The notes below the pieces were generated by a model. That model was not told where the DNA came from. It ran no database searches and saw nothing but the letters and a program-made list of their open reading frames with translations. Of a DNA stretch of 64,000 nucleotides, positions 46,726 to 54,595 are shown piece after piece. How positions within the stretch are numbered: the stretch's first letter is position 1; each line of letters opens with the position of its first letter. Source of the stretch: G963708235 sp963708235 (GTDB lineage Bacteria > Actinomycetota > Acidimicrobiia > Spongiisociales > UBA5794); contig OY970200.1 in the NCBI GenBank assembly GCA_963708235.1, positions 2,294,001-2,358,000 on the forward strand, read 5' to 3'. The translations under genes were made by a program, and so were the position numbers.

Positions 46726-46765
46726 TTCCGTTCGCCGGGAGCGTGGAGGCCCCGGCGAACGGAAT
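46725..46765 (+). terminator. Perfect 15-bp hairpin after the CBS gene
   Basis: ATTCCGTTCGCCGGG and its exact complement are separated by 11 bases and begin at the last base of the stop codon. No T run follows. The stem is long enough to end transcription or protect the 3' end. Confidence 0.75.
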
Positions 46766-47034
46766 ACCCCTGGAGGGATGAGCGCGAGGACGGGTGCGAG
46801 AGGCTGTGCCTTCTGCGCAGCCGGGGTGGTCGGAACAGGGTTCCGGTCACCGGGCGATCCGGGATCTGCCGGGCGCCTCGCCCGGACGGCACACAGGGCC
46901 CAGGTCAGGGTCGGCCCTGCCGCACGGAACCGTCACCGCCATCGCGGCGAGTCGGGGTCTTCGCCCATACGGAGATCCCGTCTCACTGCATCTCGCCGAC
47001 TGGTCAGCTGGATCGCCGCCCCTCGCCAGACCGG
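46766..47034. other. Intergenic region without a recognisable gene
   Basis: About 270 bases lie between the hairpin after the CBS gene and the convergent ACC deaminase gene. Open frames cross it, but they have no familiar composition, start signal or motif. I see no tRNA or further repeat. Confidence 0.5.
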
Positions 47035-48042
47035 TCAGAAGGCCCCGGAGTAGGCGCTCAACGCCGGCTGACCGCCAAGGTGTGCATAGAGCACCTTGGA
47101 ACCCGGTTCGATCTCCCCGGTGCGGACCAGATCGATCATGCCGGCCATCGACTTTCCTTCGTACACCGGGTCGGTCAGCACACCTTCGAGTCCGGCACAC
47201 AACCGGATGGCTTCGATCGTGGTGTGGTCCGGGACGCCATAGATTCCGGCGTGGTAGCCGTCGACGAGCACGATCTCGTCGTCACCGAGCGACCGCCCCA
47301 GTTCGATGGCATCGGCGGTGCTGCGGGCGATGCGCGCCACCTGGTCCCAGGTCTTGTCGTACGTCGCCGAGGCATCGATCCCGAGAACGGTGCGGGGACG
47401 TTCCTGGAGGGCGAACCCGGCGATCATCCCCGCATGGGTCGATCCGGTGACGGTACACACCACGATGGTGTCGAAGAAGACCCCCAGCTCCTCCTCCTGG
47501 GCGGCCAGTTCTGCGGCCCAGTTGGCGAATCCGAGACCGCCGAGCGGGTGGTCGGAGCCACCTGCCGGTATCGGATAGGGACGCCCACCGGTGGCCTCGA
47601 CCGAGGCGATCGCCTCTTCCCAGCTCTCCCGGAAGCCGATGTCGAAACCTGCCGGGTCGATCCGGACATCGGCTCCCATCATCCGTGAGAGCTGGATGTT
47701 CCCCACCTTGTCGTAGACCGCATCCGGCCACTCCACCCACCGTTCCTGGACCACGACCGCCTTCATCCCGAGGTGTGCCGCCACCGCCGCCACCTGCCGG
47801 GTGTGGTTCGACTGGATCCCACCGATGGAGACCAGCGTGTCGCAGCCCTGGGCGAGGGCGTCGGCGGCCAGATACTCGAGCTTGCGGACCTTGTTCCCGC
47901 CGTAGGCAAGACCCGAATTGCAGTCCTCACGCTTCGCCCAGATCTCCACCGCTCCGCCGAGGTGATCGCTGAGCCGTCGCAACGGGTGGACGGGTGAGGG
48001 GCCGAAGAGCAGCGGCTGGCGGGGAAAGTCGGCGAGGCTCAT
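47035..48042 (-). CDS. acdS: 1-aminocyclopropane-1-carboxylate deaminase
   Basis: A 335-residue PLP enzyme that converts ACC to 2-oxobutyrate and ammonia. The N-terminus FPRQPLLFGPSPVHPLRRL is typical. The PLP lysine is in AYGGNKVRKLEYL, and the serine in SIGGIQSNHTRQ. Diagnostic residues separating ACC deaminase from D-cysteine desulfhydrase are present: YEGKSM (Tyr-Glu) and HLGGQPAL (Leu). The ATG at 48042 follows AAGGAG by six bases; a second ATG directly precedes it. It is monocistronic and divergent from cydA. Confidence 0.9.
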   Translation of the reverse strand: MSLADFPRQPLLFGPSPVHPLRRLSDHLGGAVEIWAKREDCNSGLAYGGNKVRKLEYLAADALAQGCDTLVSIGGIQSNHTRQVAAVAAHLGMKAVVVQERWVEWPDAVYDKVGNIQLSRMMGADVRIDPAGFDIGFRESWEEAIASVEATGGRPYPIPAGGSDHPLGGLGFANWAAELAAQEEELGVFFDTIVVCTVTGSTHAGMIAGFALQERPRTVLGIDASATYDKTWDQVARIARSTADAIELGRSLGDDEIVLVDGYHAGIYGVPDHTTIEAIRLCAGLEGVLTDPVYEGKSMAGMIDLVRTGEIEPGSKVLYAHLGGQPALSAYSGAF

Positions 48043-48156
48043 CATGATCTCCTTGTCGCTGGCGATCGCAGGCACAACCCGGAGCGTATCGCCCGAAACG
48101 CAGGGCTTCATCTTGGATTCGCCTCTACCTGGCGCACCCGGGTAGCGTCGCTGGAG

Positions 48157-49530
48157 ATGGGCATCCTGCTTGCCGCCGCATCCGAACTGGATCTGCTCGC
48201 CGCCCGCAACCAGATGGCGATCAGTCTCGGGTTCCACATCATCTTTGCGTCGATGGGCATCGGGTTCCCGCTGATCACCCTCATCGCCCACTGGAAGGGC
48301 CTGCGCCGCCAGGACCCGGTAGCCCTCGATCTGGCACGTCGCTGGTCCAAGGTGATGGCGGTGCTGTTTGCGGTGGGTGCCGTCTCCGGGACCATTCTCA
48401 GCTTCGAGATGGGGATGCTCTGGCCCGGGCTGATGGGACCCTTCGGCGATGTGATCGGCCTGCCCTTCACGCTCGAGGGGGTGTCGTTCTTCCTGGAGGC
48501 GATCTTCATCGGGATCTACCTCTACGGCTGGAAGCGTCTTCCCGCCAAGCTGCATTTCGCCGTGCTGTTCCCGATCGCCTTCGCCGGGATCGCCGGGACC
48601 TTCTTCATCATCTCGGCCAACGCCTGGATGAACAACCCCACCGGGTTCGACATCGTGGACGGGGTGGTCACCAACCCCGACCCATGGGGGGCGATGTTCA
48701 ACGCCGGCGTCGCCGTCCAGTACGGTCACATGCTGCTCGCCGCCTACATGGTCGCCGGATTCCTGGTCGCCGGGGTGTATGCGTGGGCATGGCTGGGAGG
48801 GCGGAGGGACCGCCACCACCGCCTCGGGTTTCTCATCCCGTTCACCATTGCCTGTGTGGCCGCCCCGGTGCAGATCCTGGTCGGAGACATCGCCGCCCGC
48901 CGCCTGATCGATGCGCAACCTGCCAAGTTCGCCGCCATGGAGATGATCCCCGAGGGCGGGAGCGGCATCCCCTTCACCCTCGGTGGCCTGCTCATCGACG
49001 GCGAGGTGCGATACGCCATCGAGGTACCCAAGCTGGGATCGATCCTGGGTCGATGGGACCCGGAAGGGGAACTCCCCGGACTCGATCAGTTCGCCGAGGA
49101 GGATCTACCGCCGGTCAACGTGGTCCATCTCGCCTTCAGCATCATGGTGGGTCTCGGAACCGCCCTCCTCGGTCTGGCCGCCGTATTCGGGTTCACCTGG
49201 TGGCGGCGGAGACGAGGGCCACCCGAGAACCGACTCCCCGAGAGCCGCTGGTTCTGGCGGGCGGCGTCCGTTGCCGGGGTGGCCGCCGTGATCGCCACCC
49301 TCGCCGGGTGGATCACCACCGAGGTGGGGCGCCAACCGTGGGTGGTCTACGAACTGGTCCGCACCAGGGACGCCGTCACCAACGCCGGCGGGCTGATGTG
49401 GAGCCTTGCCGCCATTGCGGTGATCTATGTCGGTCTCGGTACCGCCACCATCATCACCCTGCGCCGGATGTCGATCCGCTTCCGCAGTGGTGACCAGGTG
49501 CCCACCCCGTACGGCCCTCCGGAGGGATGA
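48157..49530 (+). CDS. cydA: Cytochrome bd ubiquinol oxidase subunit I
   Basis: The 457-residue membrane subunit carries the quinol site and the b558, b595 and d hemes. Heme ligands are seen in LGFHIIFASMGIG (His near residue 27) and VQYGHMLLAAYM (His). The conserved Glu lies in LSFEMGMLWPGLMGPFG, and the GRQPW motif near the C-terminus matches. The Q loop is of the short type. It lets the cell respire at low oxygen. cydB overlaps its end (ATGA). Confidence 0.95.
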   Translation: MGILLAAASELDLLAARNQMAISLGFHIIFASMGIGFPLITLIAHWKGLRRQDPVALDLARRWSKVMAVLFAVGAVSGTILSFEMGMLWPGLMGPFGDVIGLPFTLEGVSFFLEAIFIGIYLYGWKRLPAKLHFAVLFPIAFAGIAGTFFIISANAWMNNPTGFDIVDGVVTNPDPWGAMFNAGVAVQYGHMLLAAYMVAGFLVAGVYAWAWLGGRRDRHHRLGFLIPFTIACVAAPVQILVGDIAARRLIDAQPAKFAAMEMIPEGGSGIPFTLGGLLIDGEVRYAIEVPKLGSILGRWDPEGELPGLDQFAEEDLPPVNVVHLAFSIMVGLGTALLGLAAVFGFTWWRRRRGPPENRLPESRWFWRAASVAGVAAVIATLAGWITTEVGRQPWVVYELVRTRDAVTNAGGLMWSLAAIAVIYVGLGTATIITLRRMSIRFRSGDQVPTPYGPPEG

Positions 49531-50660
49531 CGATGGAGCCGGTGCTGGCCAACGTCATCGTCGCCATCATCTGGCTGGGCATCTCCGCCTACGCCATCTT
49601 CGGTGGCGCCGACTTCGGCGCCGGGATCTGGGACCTGCTTGCCGGCGACGCCGACACCGGTCACCGCCCGCGCGCCCAGATCGAGCGGTCGATCGGTCCG
49701 GTGTGGGAGGCGAACCACGTGTGGCTGATCTTCATCCTCGTGTACCTGTGGACGGCGTTCCCCGAGCCCTTCGTGTCCATCGCCACCACGATGTGGATCC
49801 CACTCAGCCTGGCGGCGGTGGGCATCATCCTGAGGGGGGCGGGGTTCGCCTTCCGCAAGTGGGCGGAGAACACCCAGAGCCGCCGCTTCTACGGCGCCGG
49901 ATTTGCCGGGGCGTCGGTGCTCACCCCCTTCTTTCTCGGTGCGGTCGTCGGTGGCGTCGCCTCGGGGCGGGTGCCGTTGGGAAACACCGCAGGGGATGTC
50001 ACCGGGTCATGGATCAACCCCACCTCGATGCTCGGCGGGGTGCTCGCCGTGGTCGCCTGTGCCTACCTGGCCGCCGTGTTACTGACCCGGGACGCCGAAG
50101 CCGAGGGCCACGCCGACCTCGCCGGATACTTCCGACGTCGTGCCTTGATCGCCGGTGTGGCGGCGGGCGCCATCGCCGGTGCAGGGGTGTGGGTGCTGCG
50201 GGTCGACTCGCCCGCCCTGTTCGACGGTCTGCTCACCCCCCGCGGCCTGATCCTGATGGCGCTGTCGGCGGTCGGTGGCGTGAGTTCGCTGTCGCTGATG
50301 TGGCGGCGCCGCTATTCGATGGCCCGACCGGTGGCGGCGCTGGCCATCGTCGCCGTGTTGTGGGGATGGGGGGCGGCACAGTATCCGTGGATACTCGAGC
50401 AGGAGGCGACCATTGCCGACCATGTAGCCCCCGATGCCGTGCTGTGGGCCCTCATCGTGGCGTTCCTGCTCGCCGGTGCCCTCGCCGTCCCGGCGCTGAT
50501 CTGGCTCTTCCGCCTCACCGAGGAAGGCGTACTCGGAGAAGGCGGCGCCGTCCGCAGCGACTCCACCGAAGCCCTCATCGCCACGCTGATCGCCGCCCAG
50601 CCCCCGACAACCCAGCCCCTTACGACCCAGACGCCGGCAGCGGGCGACACCGACCCCTGA
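49527..50660 (+). CDS. cydB: Cytochrome bd ubiquinol oxidase subunit II
   Basis: A 377-residue partner of CydA with about eight membrane segments. Conserved features are YAIFGGADFGAGIWDLL near the N-terminus, EANHVWLIFILVYLWTAFP and GAAQYPWI in the later part. It starts inside the cydA stop region, so the two are coupled. No cydCD genes are in the window. Confidence 0.93.
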   Translation: MTMEPVLANVIVAIIWLGISAYAIFGGADFGAGIWDLLAGDADTGHRPRAQIERSIGPVWEANHVWLIFILVYLWTAFPEPFVSIATTMWIPLSLAAVGIILRGAGFAFRKWAENTQSRRFYGAGFAGASVLTPFFLGAVVGGVASGRVPLGNTAGDVTGSWINPTSMLGGVLAVVACAYLAAVLLTRDAEAEGHADLAGYFRRRALIAGVAAGAIAGAGVWVLRVDSPALFDGLLTPRGLILMALSAVGGVSSLSLMWRRRYSMARPVAALAIVAVLWGWGAAQYPWILEQEATIADHVAPDAVLWALIVAFLLAGALAVPALIWLFRLTEEGVLGEGGAVRSDSTEALIATLIAAQPPTTQPLTTQTPAAGDTDP

Positions 50661-50735
50661 ACTCCCTCCGGGGGCGGCGACGGGTTCCCTCCGTGTGTCC
50701 TCGTCCACGCAGCCGGCGGGCATAGACTCGCAACC

Positions 50736-51551
50736 ATGGGCACCCCACGGGCGACGTACACCCACGGCCACCCGGAACGGGTGGTGGCCTCCCACGCCAG
50801 CCGCACCGTCGCCGACTCGGCGGTCTTCCTGGTGCCCCGGCTACGGCCGGGGATGCGACTGCTCGATCTCGGATGTGGACCGGGCACCATCACTGCCGGT
50901 CTCGCCTCGCTGGTGGATCCGGGTGAGGTCGTCGGTGTCGATGCCGCACCCGAGGTGCTGGACCGTGCACGAGCTCACGTCGCATCGCTCGGTGTCACCA
51001 ACGTCACCTTCCGGACGGCCGATGTACTGGCGCTCCCGTTTCCCGAACAGAGCTTCGACGTGGTCTACGCCCACCAGCTCCTCCAACACCTCGGCGACCC
51101 GGTGGGAGCACTGGTCGAGGCCGCCCGGGTGCTGCGACCGGGTGGTCTGGTGGCGGTGCGCGAGGCGGACTTCGCCACCATGACGTTCCATCCCGAGAAC
51201 CCGACCCTCGACGCCTGGCGCTCCATGTACCGGGCGGTCCATCGCGCCAACGGTGGTGAGCCGGATGCCGGTCGGAGGCTGCTGGAATGGGCCAACGCCG
51301 CCGGCTTCGAGCGCATCACGGCGTCGTCGTCCACATGGACCTATGCCGACCCGGTACGGCGCGGCGAGTGGGCAGATCTCTGGGCGACACGAACCACCAC
51401 CCCCCCATTCTCGGATCGGGCCATCGCCCTCGGGCTGGCCGACGCCGGATCGCTGCAGACCGTCGCCGACGCCTTCACCATCTGGGCCACCAACCCCGAC
51501 GGCTGGTTCTCCTTCATCCACGGGGAGCTGCTCGCCCACACCGCCACCTGA
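50736..51551 (+). CDS. Class I SAM-dependent methyltransferase
   Basis: A 271-residue methyltransferase with the Rossmann-type SAM site. Motif I is LLDLGCGPGTITAGL near residue 45, the acidic ribose-binding residue is in VVGVDAAPEVLDRA, and motif IV is FDVVYAHQLLQHL, followed by VLRPGGLVAVREAD. The general architecture is of the UbiE/Methyltransf_11 group; the substrate is not clear. A TAGACT at 50723 is suitably placed for a nearly leaderless message. It lies 75 bases after cydB. Confidence 0.8.
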   Translation: MGTPRATYTHGHPERVVASHASRTVADSAVFLVPRLRPGMRLLDLGCGPGTITAGLASLVDPGEVVGVDAAPEVLDRARAHVASLGVTNVTFRTADVLALPFPEQSFDVVYAHQLLQHLGDPVGALVEAARVLRPGGLVAVREADFATMTFHPENPTLDAWRSMYRAVHRANGGEPDAGRRLLEWANAAGFERITASSSTWTYADPVRRGEWADLWATRTTTPPFSDRAIALGLADAGSLQTVADAFTIWATNPDGWFSFIHGELLAHTAT

Positions 51552-51566
51552 CCGGCGGCCGTGCTC

Positions 51567-51583
51567 CTGACGCTCGACGTCAG
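51567..51583. terminator. Hairpin in the methyltransferase/sigma convergent gap
   Basis: CTGACG-CTCGA-CGTCAG is a six-pair stem in the 52-base gap between two convergent genes. It overlaps the start of the 8-bp tandem repeats that follow. Confidence 0.4.
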
Positions 51584-51611
51584 GCGATCAGGCGGTCAGG
51601 TGGTCAGGCGG
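51580..51611. repeat. Four tandem 8-bp repeats
   Basis: TCAGGCGA, TCAGGCGG, TCAGGTGG, TCAGGCGG run head to tail and cover the stop codon of the convergent sigma gene. Copy-number change would alter the sigma C-terminus or shift its stop. Confidence 0.7.
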
Positions 51612-52575
51612 CGAGTTCCTGGGCGGCGGCGAGCTTCTCGGAGAGCCTGCCCAGGGCGCGGGAGACAATGCGGGGAAGCTGGTGTTCGGACAGACCGACC
51701 ACCCTGGCGACATCGGCCAGCGAGCGCGGCTGCCCGTCGACAAGACCGAAGCGCAAGGAGACGATCTCCGCCTCGTCGGCAGGGAGATCCTCAATGGCAC
51801 GGCGTACTTCCTCGGCCAGGAGAATGCCCTCGACCTCGACATCGGGGCCGACGGCGTCGGCATCTGCGATCAGATCGCCGAGTTGGGCGTTCCCGTCGCC
51901 GATCGGGGTCTCCAAGGCAACGGTCGGAGCCACTCCAAGGGCGCGCTCGACGATACCGGGGCTAATCCCGGTCTCATCGGCGAGCTCCTCGACGGTCGGC
52001 GGACGCCCGAGGTCGGCCAGAAGCTGGGTCCGGGCCTCCTTGACCACGGGCATTGCCTCATCGACGTGGACCGGAATGCGGATGGTCCGCGAGTGCACCG
52101 AACGGGCGCGCTGCATCGCCTGGCGGATCCAGAACGTGGCGTAGGTGGAGAACTTGAACCCACGACGCCAATCGAACTTGCCGACGGCATGCATCAGCCC
52201 GAGGTTGCCTTCCTGGATCAGGTCGAGCATGTCGACCCCGGACCCGGCGTAGCGGCGTGCGTTGGCCACCACCAGCCTGAGGTTGGAGGAGATGAACGTA
52301 CGTCGCGCCTCGTCGCTGCGACGGACGGCGCGGGTCAACTCCACCCGCTCGGCGGTGGTCAGCTTGTCACCCGAGGCCAGCCGTTCGCTTGCAGCGGTGC
52401 CGGCTTCGATCGCCTGGGCCAGCTCCACCTCGTCCTCGGCGGTGAGGAGGGCGTAGCGACCGATCTCGGAGAGATACTGGCCGAGAGGATCGGTGACGTC
52501 GGCGCCGCGGGGCGATGCGGGGCGGCGGACCTGAGCACGAGTGCCTTGAACTGTCGTCATATTGTCGATACCCAT
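51604..52575 (-). CDS. RNA polymerase sigma factor, group 2, with divergent region 4.2
   Basis: A 323-residue sigma factor. Region 1.2 is at DPLGQYLSEIGRYALL. Region 2 (LIQEGNLGLMHAVGKFDWRRGFKFSTYATFWIRQAM) is well conserved, so -10 recognition should be usual. Region 3 is standard. Region 4.2, normally ISRERVRQIE, reads LSEHQLPRIVSRALGRL. Key DNA-contact residues of the -35 helix are changed, and the protein may use a different -35 or rely on an activator. The ATG at 52575 follows GGAGAGG. A LexA-like palindrome lies immediately upstream. Confidence 0.88.
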   Translation of the reverse strand: MGIDNMTTVQGTRAQVRRPASPRGADVTDPLGQYLSEIGRYALLTAEDEVELAQAIEAGTAASERLASGDKLTTAERVELTRAVRRSDEARRTFISSNLRLVVANARRYAGSGVDMLDLIQEGNLGLMHAVGKFDWRRGFKFSTYATFWIRQAMQRARSVHSRTIRIPVHVDEAMPVVKEARTQLLADLGRPPTVEELADETGISPGIVERALGVAPTVALETPIGDGNAQLGDLIADADAVGPDVEVEGILLAEEVRRAIEDLPADEAEIVSLRFGLVDGQPRSLADVARVVGLSEHQLPRIVSRALGRLSEKLAAAQELAA

Positions 52576-52582
52576 GCCTCTC

Positions 52583-52596
52583 CGAACGTGCGTTCG
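52583..52596 (-). promoter_or_regulatory. LexA-like box upstream of the second sigma factor
   Basis: CGAAC-GTGC-GTTCG lies 8 bases before the sigma start codon. It fits the SOS-box core but lacks the outer T/A pair, so the call is weaker than for the box at 42597. Confidence 0.4.
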
Positions 52597-52642
52597 TGCC
52601 GTGTATTCCCAATTGGCATCAATCTCAACCCTCTACCCGCCC

Positions 52643-52669
52643 GACGTTCGGACCAAGCGCCCGAACGTC
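52643..52669. promoter_or_regulatory. 9-bp inverted repeat between sufB and the sigma gene
   Basis: GACGTTCGG-ACCAAGCGC-CCGAACGTC is a perfect nine-pair inverted repeat. It could be an operator of the sigma gene or a terminator for sufB, which is transcribed towards it. Confidence 0.45.
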
Positions 52670-52784
52670 CGCAGGAGGGGCGTGTGGGGGTGGCGATCAT
52701 CCGATCACCGGTCCCAGTCCGAACTCCGGCAGAGCTCCGCATGGAGCTTCCCGGGAGCATCCGGGTGTTTCCGGGCATCGCCGA

Positions 52785-54191
52785 TCAACCGACCGCACCC
52801 TCCATTTGCAGTTCGATCAGCCGGTTGAGCTCGACGGCGTATTCCATCGGAAGCTCCTTGACGATCGGCTCGATGAACCCGGCGACGATCATCGCCGTGG
52901 CCTCTTCCTCGGTCAGCCCTCGGCTCATCAGATAGAAGAGCTGCTCCTCTCCGACCTTGGAAACGGTCGCCTCGTGCCCGATCTGGGCATTCGACTCCTC
53001 GATTTCCATGTACGGATAGGTGTCAGAGCGGGAGTCCTCGTCCAGGATCAGCGCATCGCAGCGGACGAAGGACCGGGCGTGCTCGGCGCCCGGCTCCACC
53101 CGGACCAGACCCCGGTACCCGGCGCGCCCCCCGTCCTTGCAGATCGACTTGGAGGTGATCAGCGAGGTGGTGTCCGAGGCGACGTGGACGATCTTGGCCC
53201 CGGCGTCCTGATGTTGACCCTCACCGGCAAAGGCGATGGACAGCACCTCACCGTGGGCGCCCTCCTCCATCAACCACACGGCCGGATACTTCATCGTCAG
53301 CTTGGAACCGAGGTTGCCGTCGATCCACTCCATGGTGGCGTTCTTGTAGGCGACGGCCCGCTTGGTGACGAGGTTGAAGACATTGTTGGACCAGTTCTGA
53401 ATGGTGGTGTACCGGCAGCGACCACCCTCCTTGACCACGATCTCGACAACGGCGGAGTGCAGCGAGTCGCTGGAGTAGACCGGCGCCGAGCAGCCCTCGA
53501 CGTAGTGCACGTAGGCACCCTCGTCGACGATGATCAGCGTCCGCTCGAACTGACCCATGTTCTCCGCATTGATCCGGAAGTAGGCCTGGAGCGGCTGATC
53601 GACGTGGACACCCGGTGGGACGTAGATGAACGACCCACCGGACCACACGGCCGAGTTGAGCGCCGCAAACTTGTTGTCGTTGGGCGGGATGATGGTTCCG
53701 AAATATTCCTGAACCAGCTCGGGGTACTCCCGGACGGCGGTGTCCATGTCGGTGAACAACACCCCGAGCTCCTCGAGATCCTCACGGTTGCGGTGGTAGA
53801 CCACTTCCGATTCGTACTGGGCGGTGACCCCGGCCAGGTACTTGCGCTCGGCCTGCGGGATGCCGAGCTTCTCGTAGGTCTCCTTGATGGACTCGGGGAC
53901 CATGTCCCAGTCCTTGGCCTGACCCTCCATCGGCTTGATGTAGTAGTAGATGTCATCGAAGTCGATCTCTTGGAGGCTGTCGCCGCCACCCCAGGTGGGG
54001 ACCGGCTTGCGGAGGAACCGTTGGTACGCCTTGAGCCGGAACTGGAGCATCCAGTCCGGTTCCTTCTTGATCAGGGACATCTCGCGGATGATGTCCTCGT
54101 TGAGACCCTTCTTGGGCTTGAAGACGTACTCGTCTTCGGTGTCACTCCACCCCAGCGCATATTTGCCGAGGTCGATGTCAACGGTGGCCAT
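52785..54191 (-). CDS. sufB: Fe-S cluster assembly protein SufB
   Basis: A 468-residue SufB, the scaffold subunit on which Fe-S clusters are built with SufC and SufD. The N-terminus is KYALGWSDTEDEYVFKPKKG. The beta-helix core has GGSFIYVPPGVHVDQPLQAYFRI and VEGCSAPVYSSDSLHSAVVE, which holds a conserved Cys. The C-terminus has EATVSKVGEEQLFYLMSRGL. The ATG at 54191 follows AAGGAG by eight bases, which decides it over the GTG nine bases further upstream. Unusually it stands apart from sufC and sufD. Confidence 0.94.
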   Translation of the reverse strand: MATVDIDLGKYALGWSDTEDEYVFKPKKGLNEDIIREMSLIKKEPDWMLQFRLKAYQRFLRKPVPTWGGGDSLQEIDFDDIYYYIKPMEGQAKDWDMVPESIKETYEKLGIPQAERKYLAGVTAQYESEVVYHRNREDLEELGVLFTDMDTAVREYPELVQEYFGTIIPPNDNKFAALNSAVWSGGSFIYVPPGVHVDQPLQAYFRINAENMGQFERTLIIVDEGAYVHYVEGCSAPVYSSDSLHSAVVEIVVKEGGRCRYTTIQNWSNNVFNLVTKRAVAYKNATMEWIDGNLGSKLTMKYPAVWLMEEGAHGEVLSIAFAGEGQHQDAGAKIVHVASDTTSLITSKSICKDGGRAGYRGLVRVEPGAEHARSFVRCDALILDEDSRSDTYPYMEIEESNAQIGHEATVSKVGEEQLFYLMSRGLTEEEATAMIVAGFIEPIVKELPMEYAVELNRLIELQMEGAVG

Positions 54192-54595
54192 CGAGCTCAC
54201 TCCTTGCGGATGTCGTCAGCAGTTCTTCCCGCCCTGGTCCGTCGTTCCGGCCCCCGCCTCGGGAACCTGACCTGGACATCTGTGCGGACGGGCACATCTT
54301 CACTTGTCGGCCGAAACCTCGGTCGGTGCAGCACCCGGTTCTCGAGTCGACCCGTTTCGGGCCTCGACCCGCCGTCAGCCTGCACTGCCCGGACATTTCC
54401 ACTACCCGGATAGTGTGATTCTCTCACACCCGGCCGTCCTACTCAACCGGAGCCCGAGAACCGGAACATCCGGCAACCGGAACAGCAGACCCCGGTCCGG
54501 GGCGGGGCCGGGACGGACATGGGAGAAAGGGAGGAAAAGACCGATGTCCTGCCCCGGCGGCGCCTCGTCCTAGGGAAACGACACGAGGTGGTCCA
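54192..54595. other. 404-base gap between gltB and sufB
   Basis: The gap lies downstream of gltB and upstream of sufB on the minus strand. Besides the palindromes at 54400-54429 it holds no recognisable gene, tRNA or repeat. gltD, usually next to gltB, is absent. Confidence 0.55.
54400..54429 (-). promoter_or_regulatory. Overlapping palindromes upstream of sufB
   Basis: CACTA-CCCGGA-TAGTG (54400-54415) overlaps GTGTGA-TTCTC-TCACAC (54413-54429), about 210 bases upstream of the sufB start. The arrangement looks like an operator for a dimeric regulator. A SufR-type iron-sulfur repressor would be a natural candidate, but no regulator gene is in the window. Confidence 0.45.
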
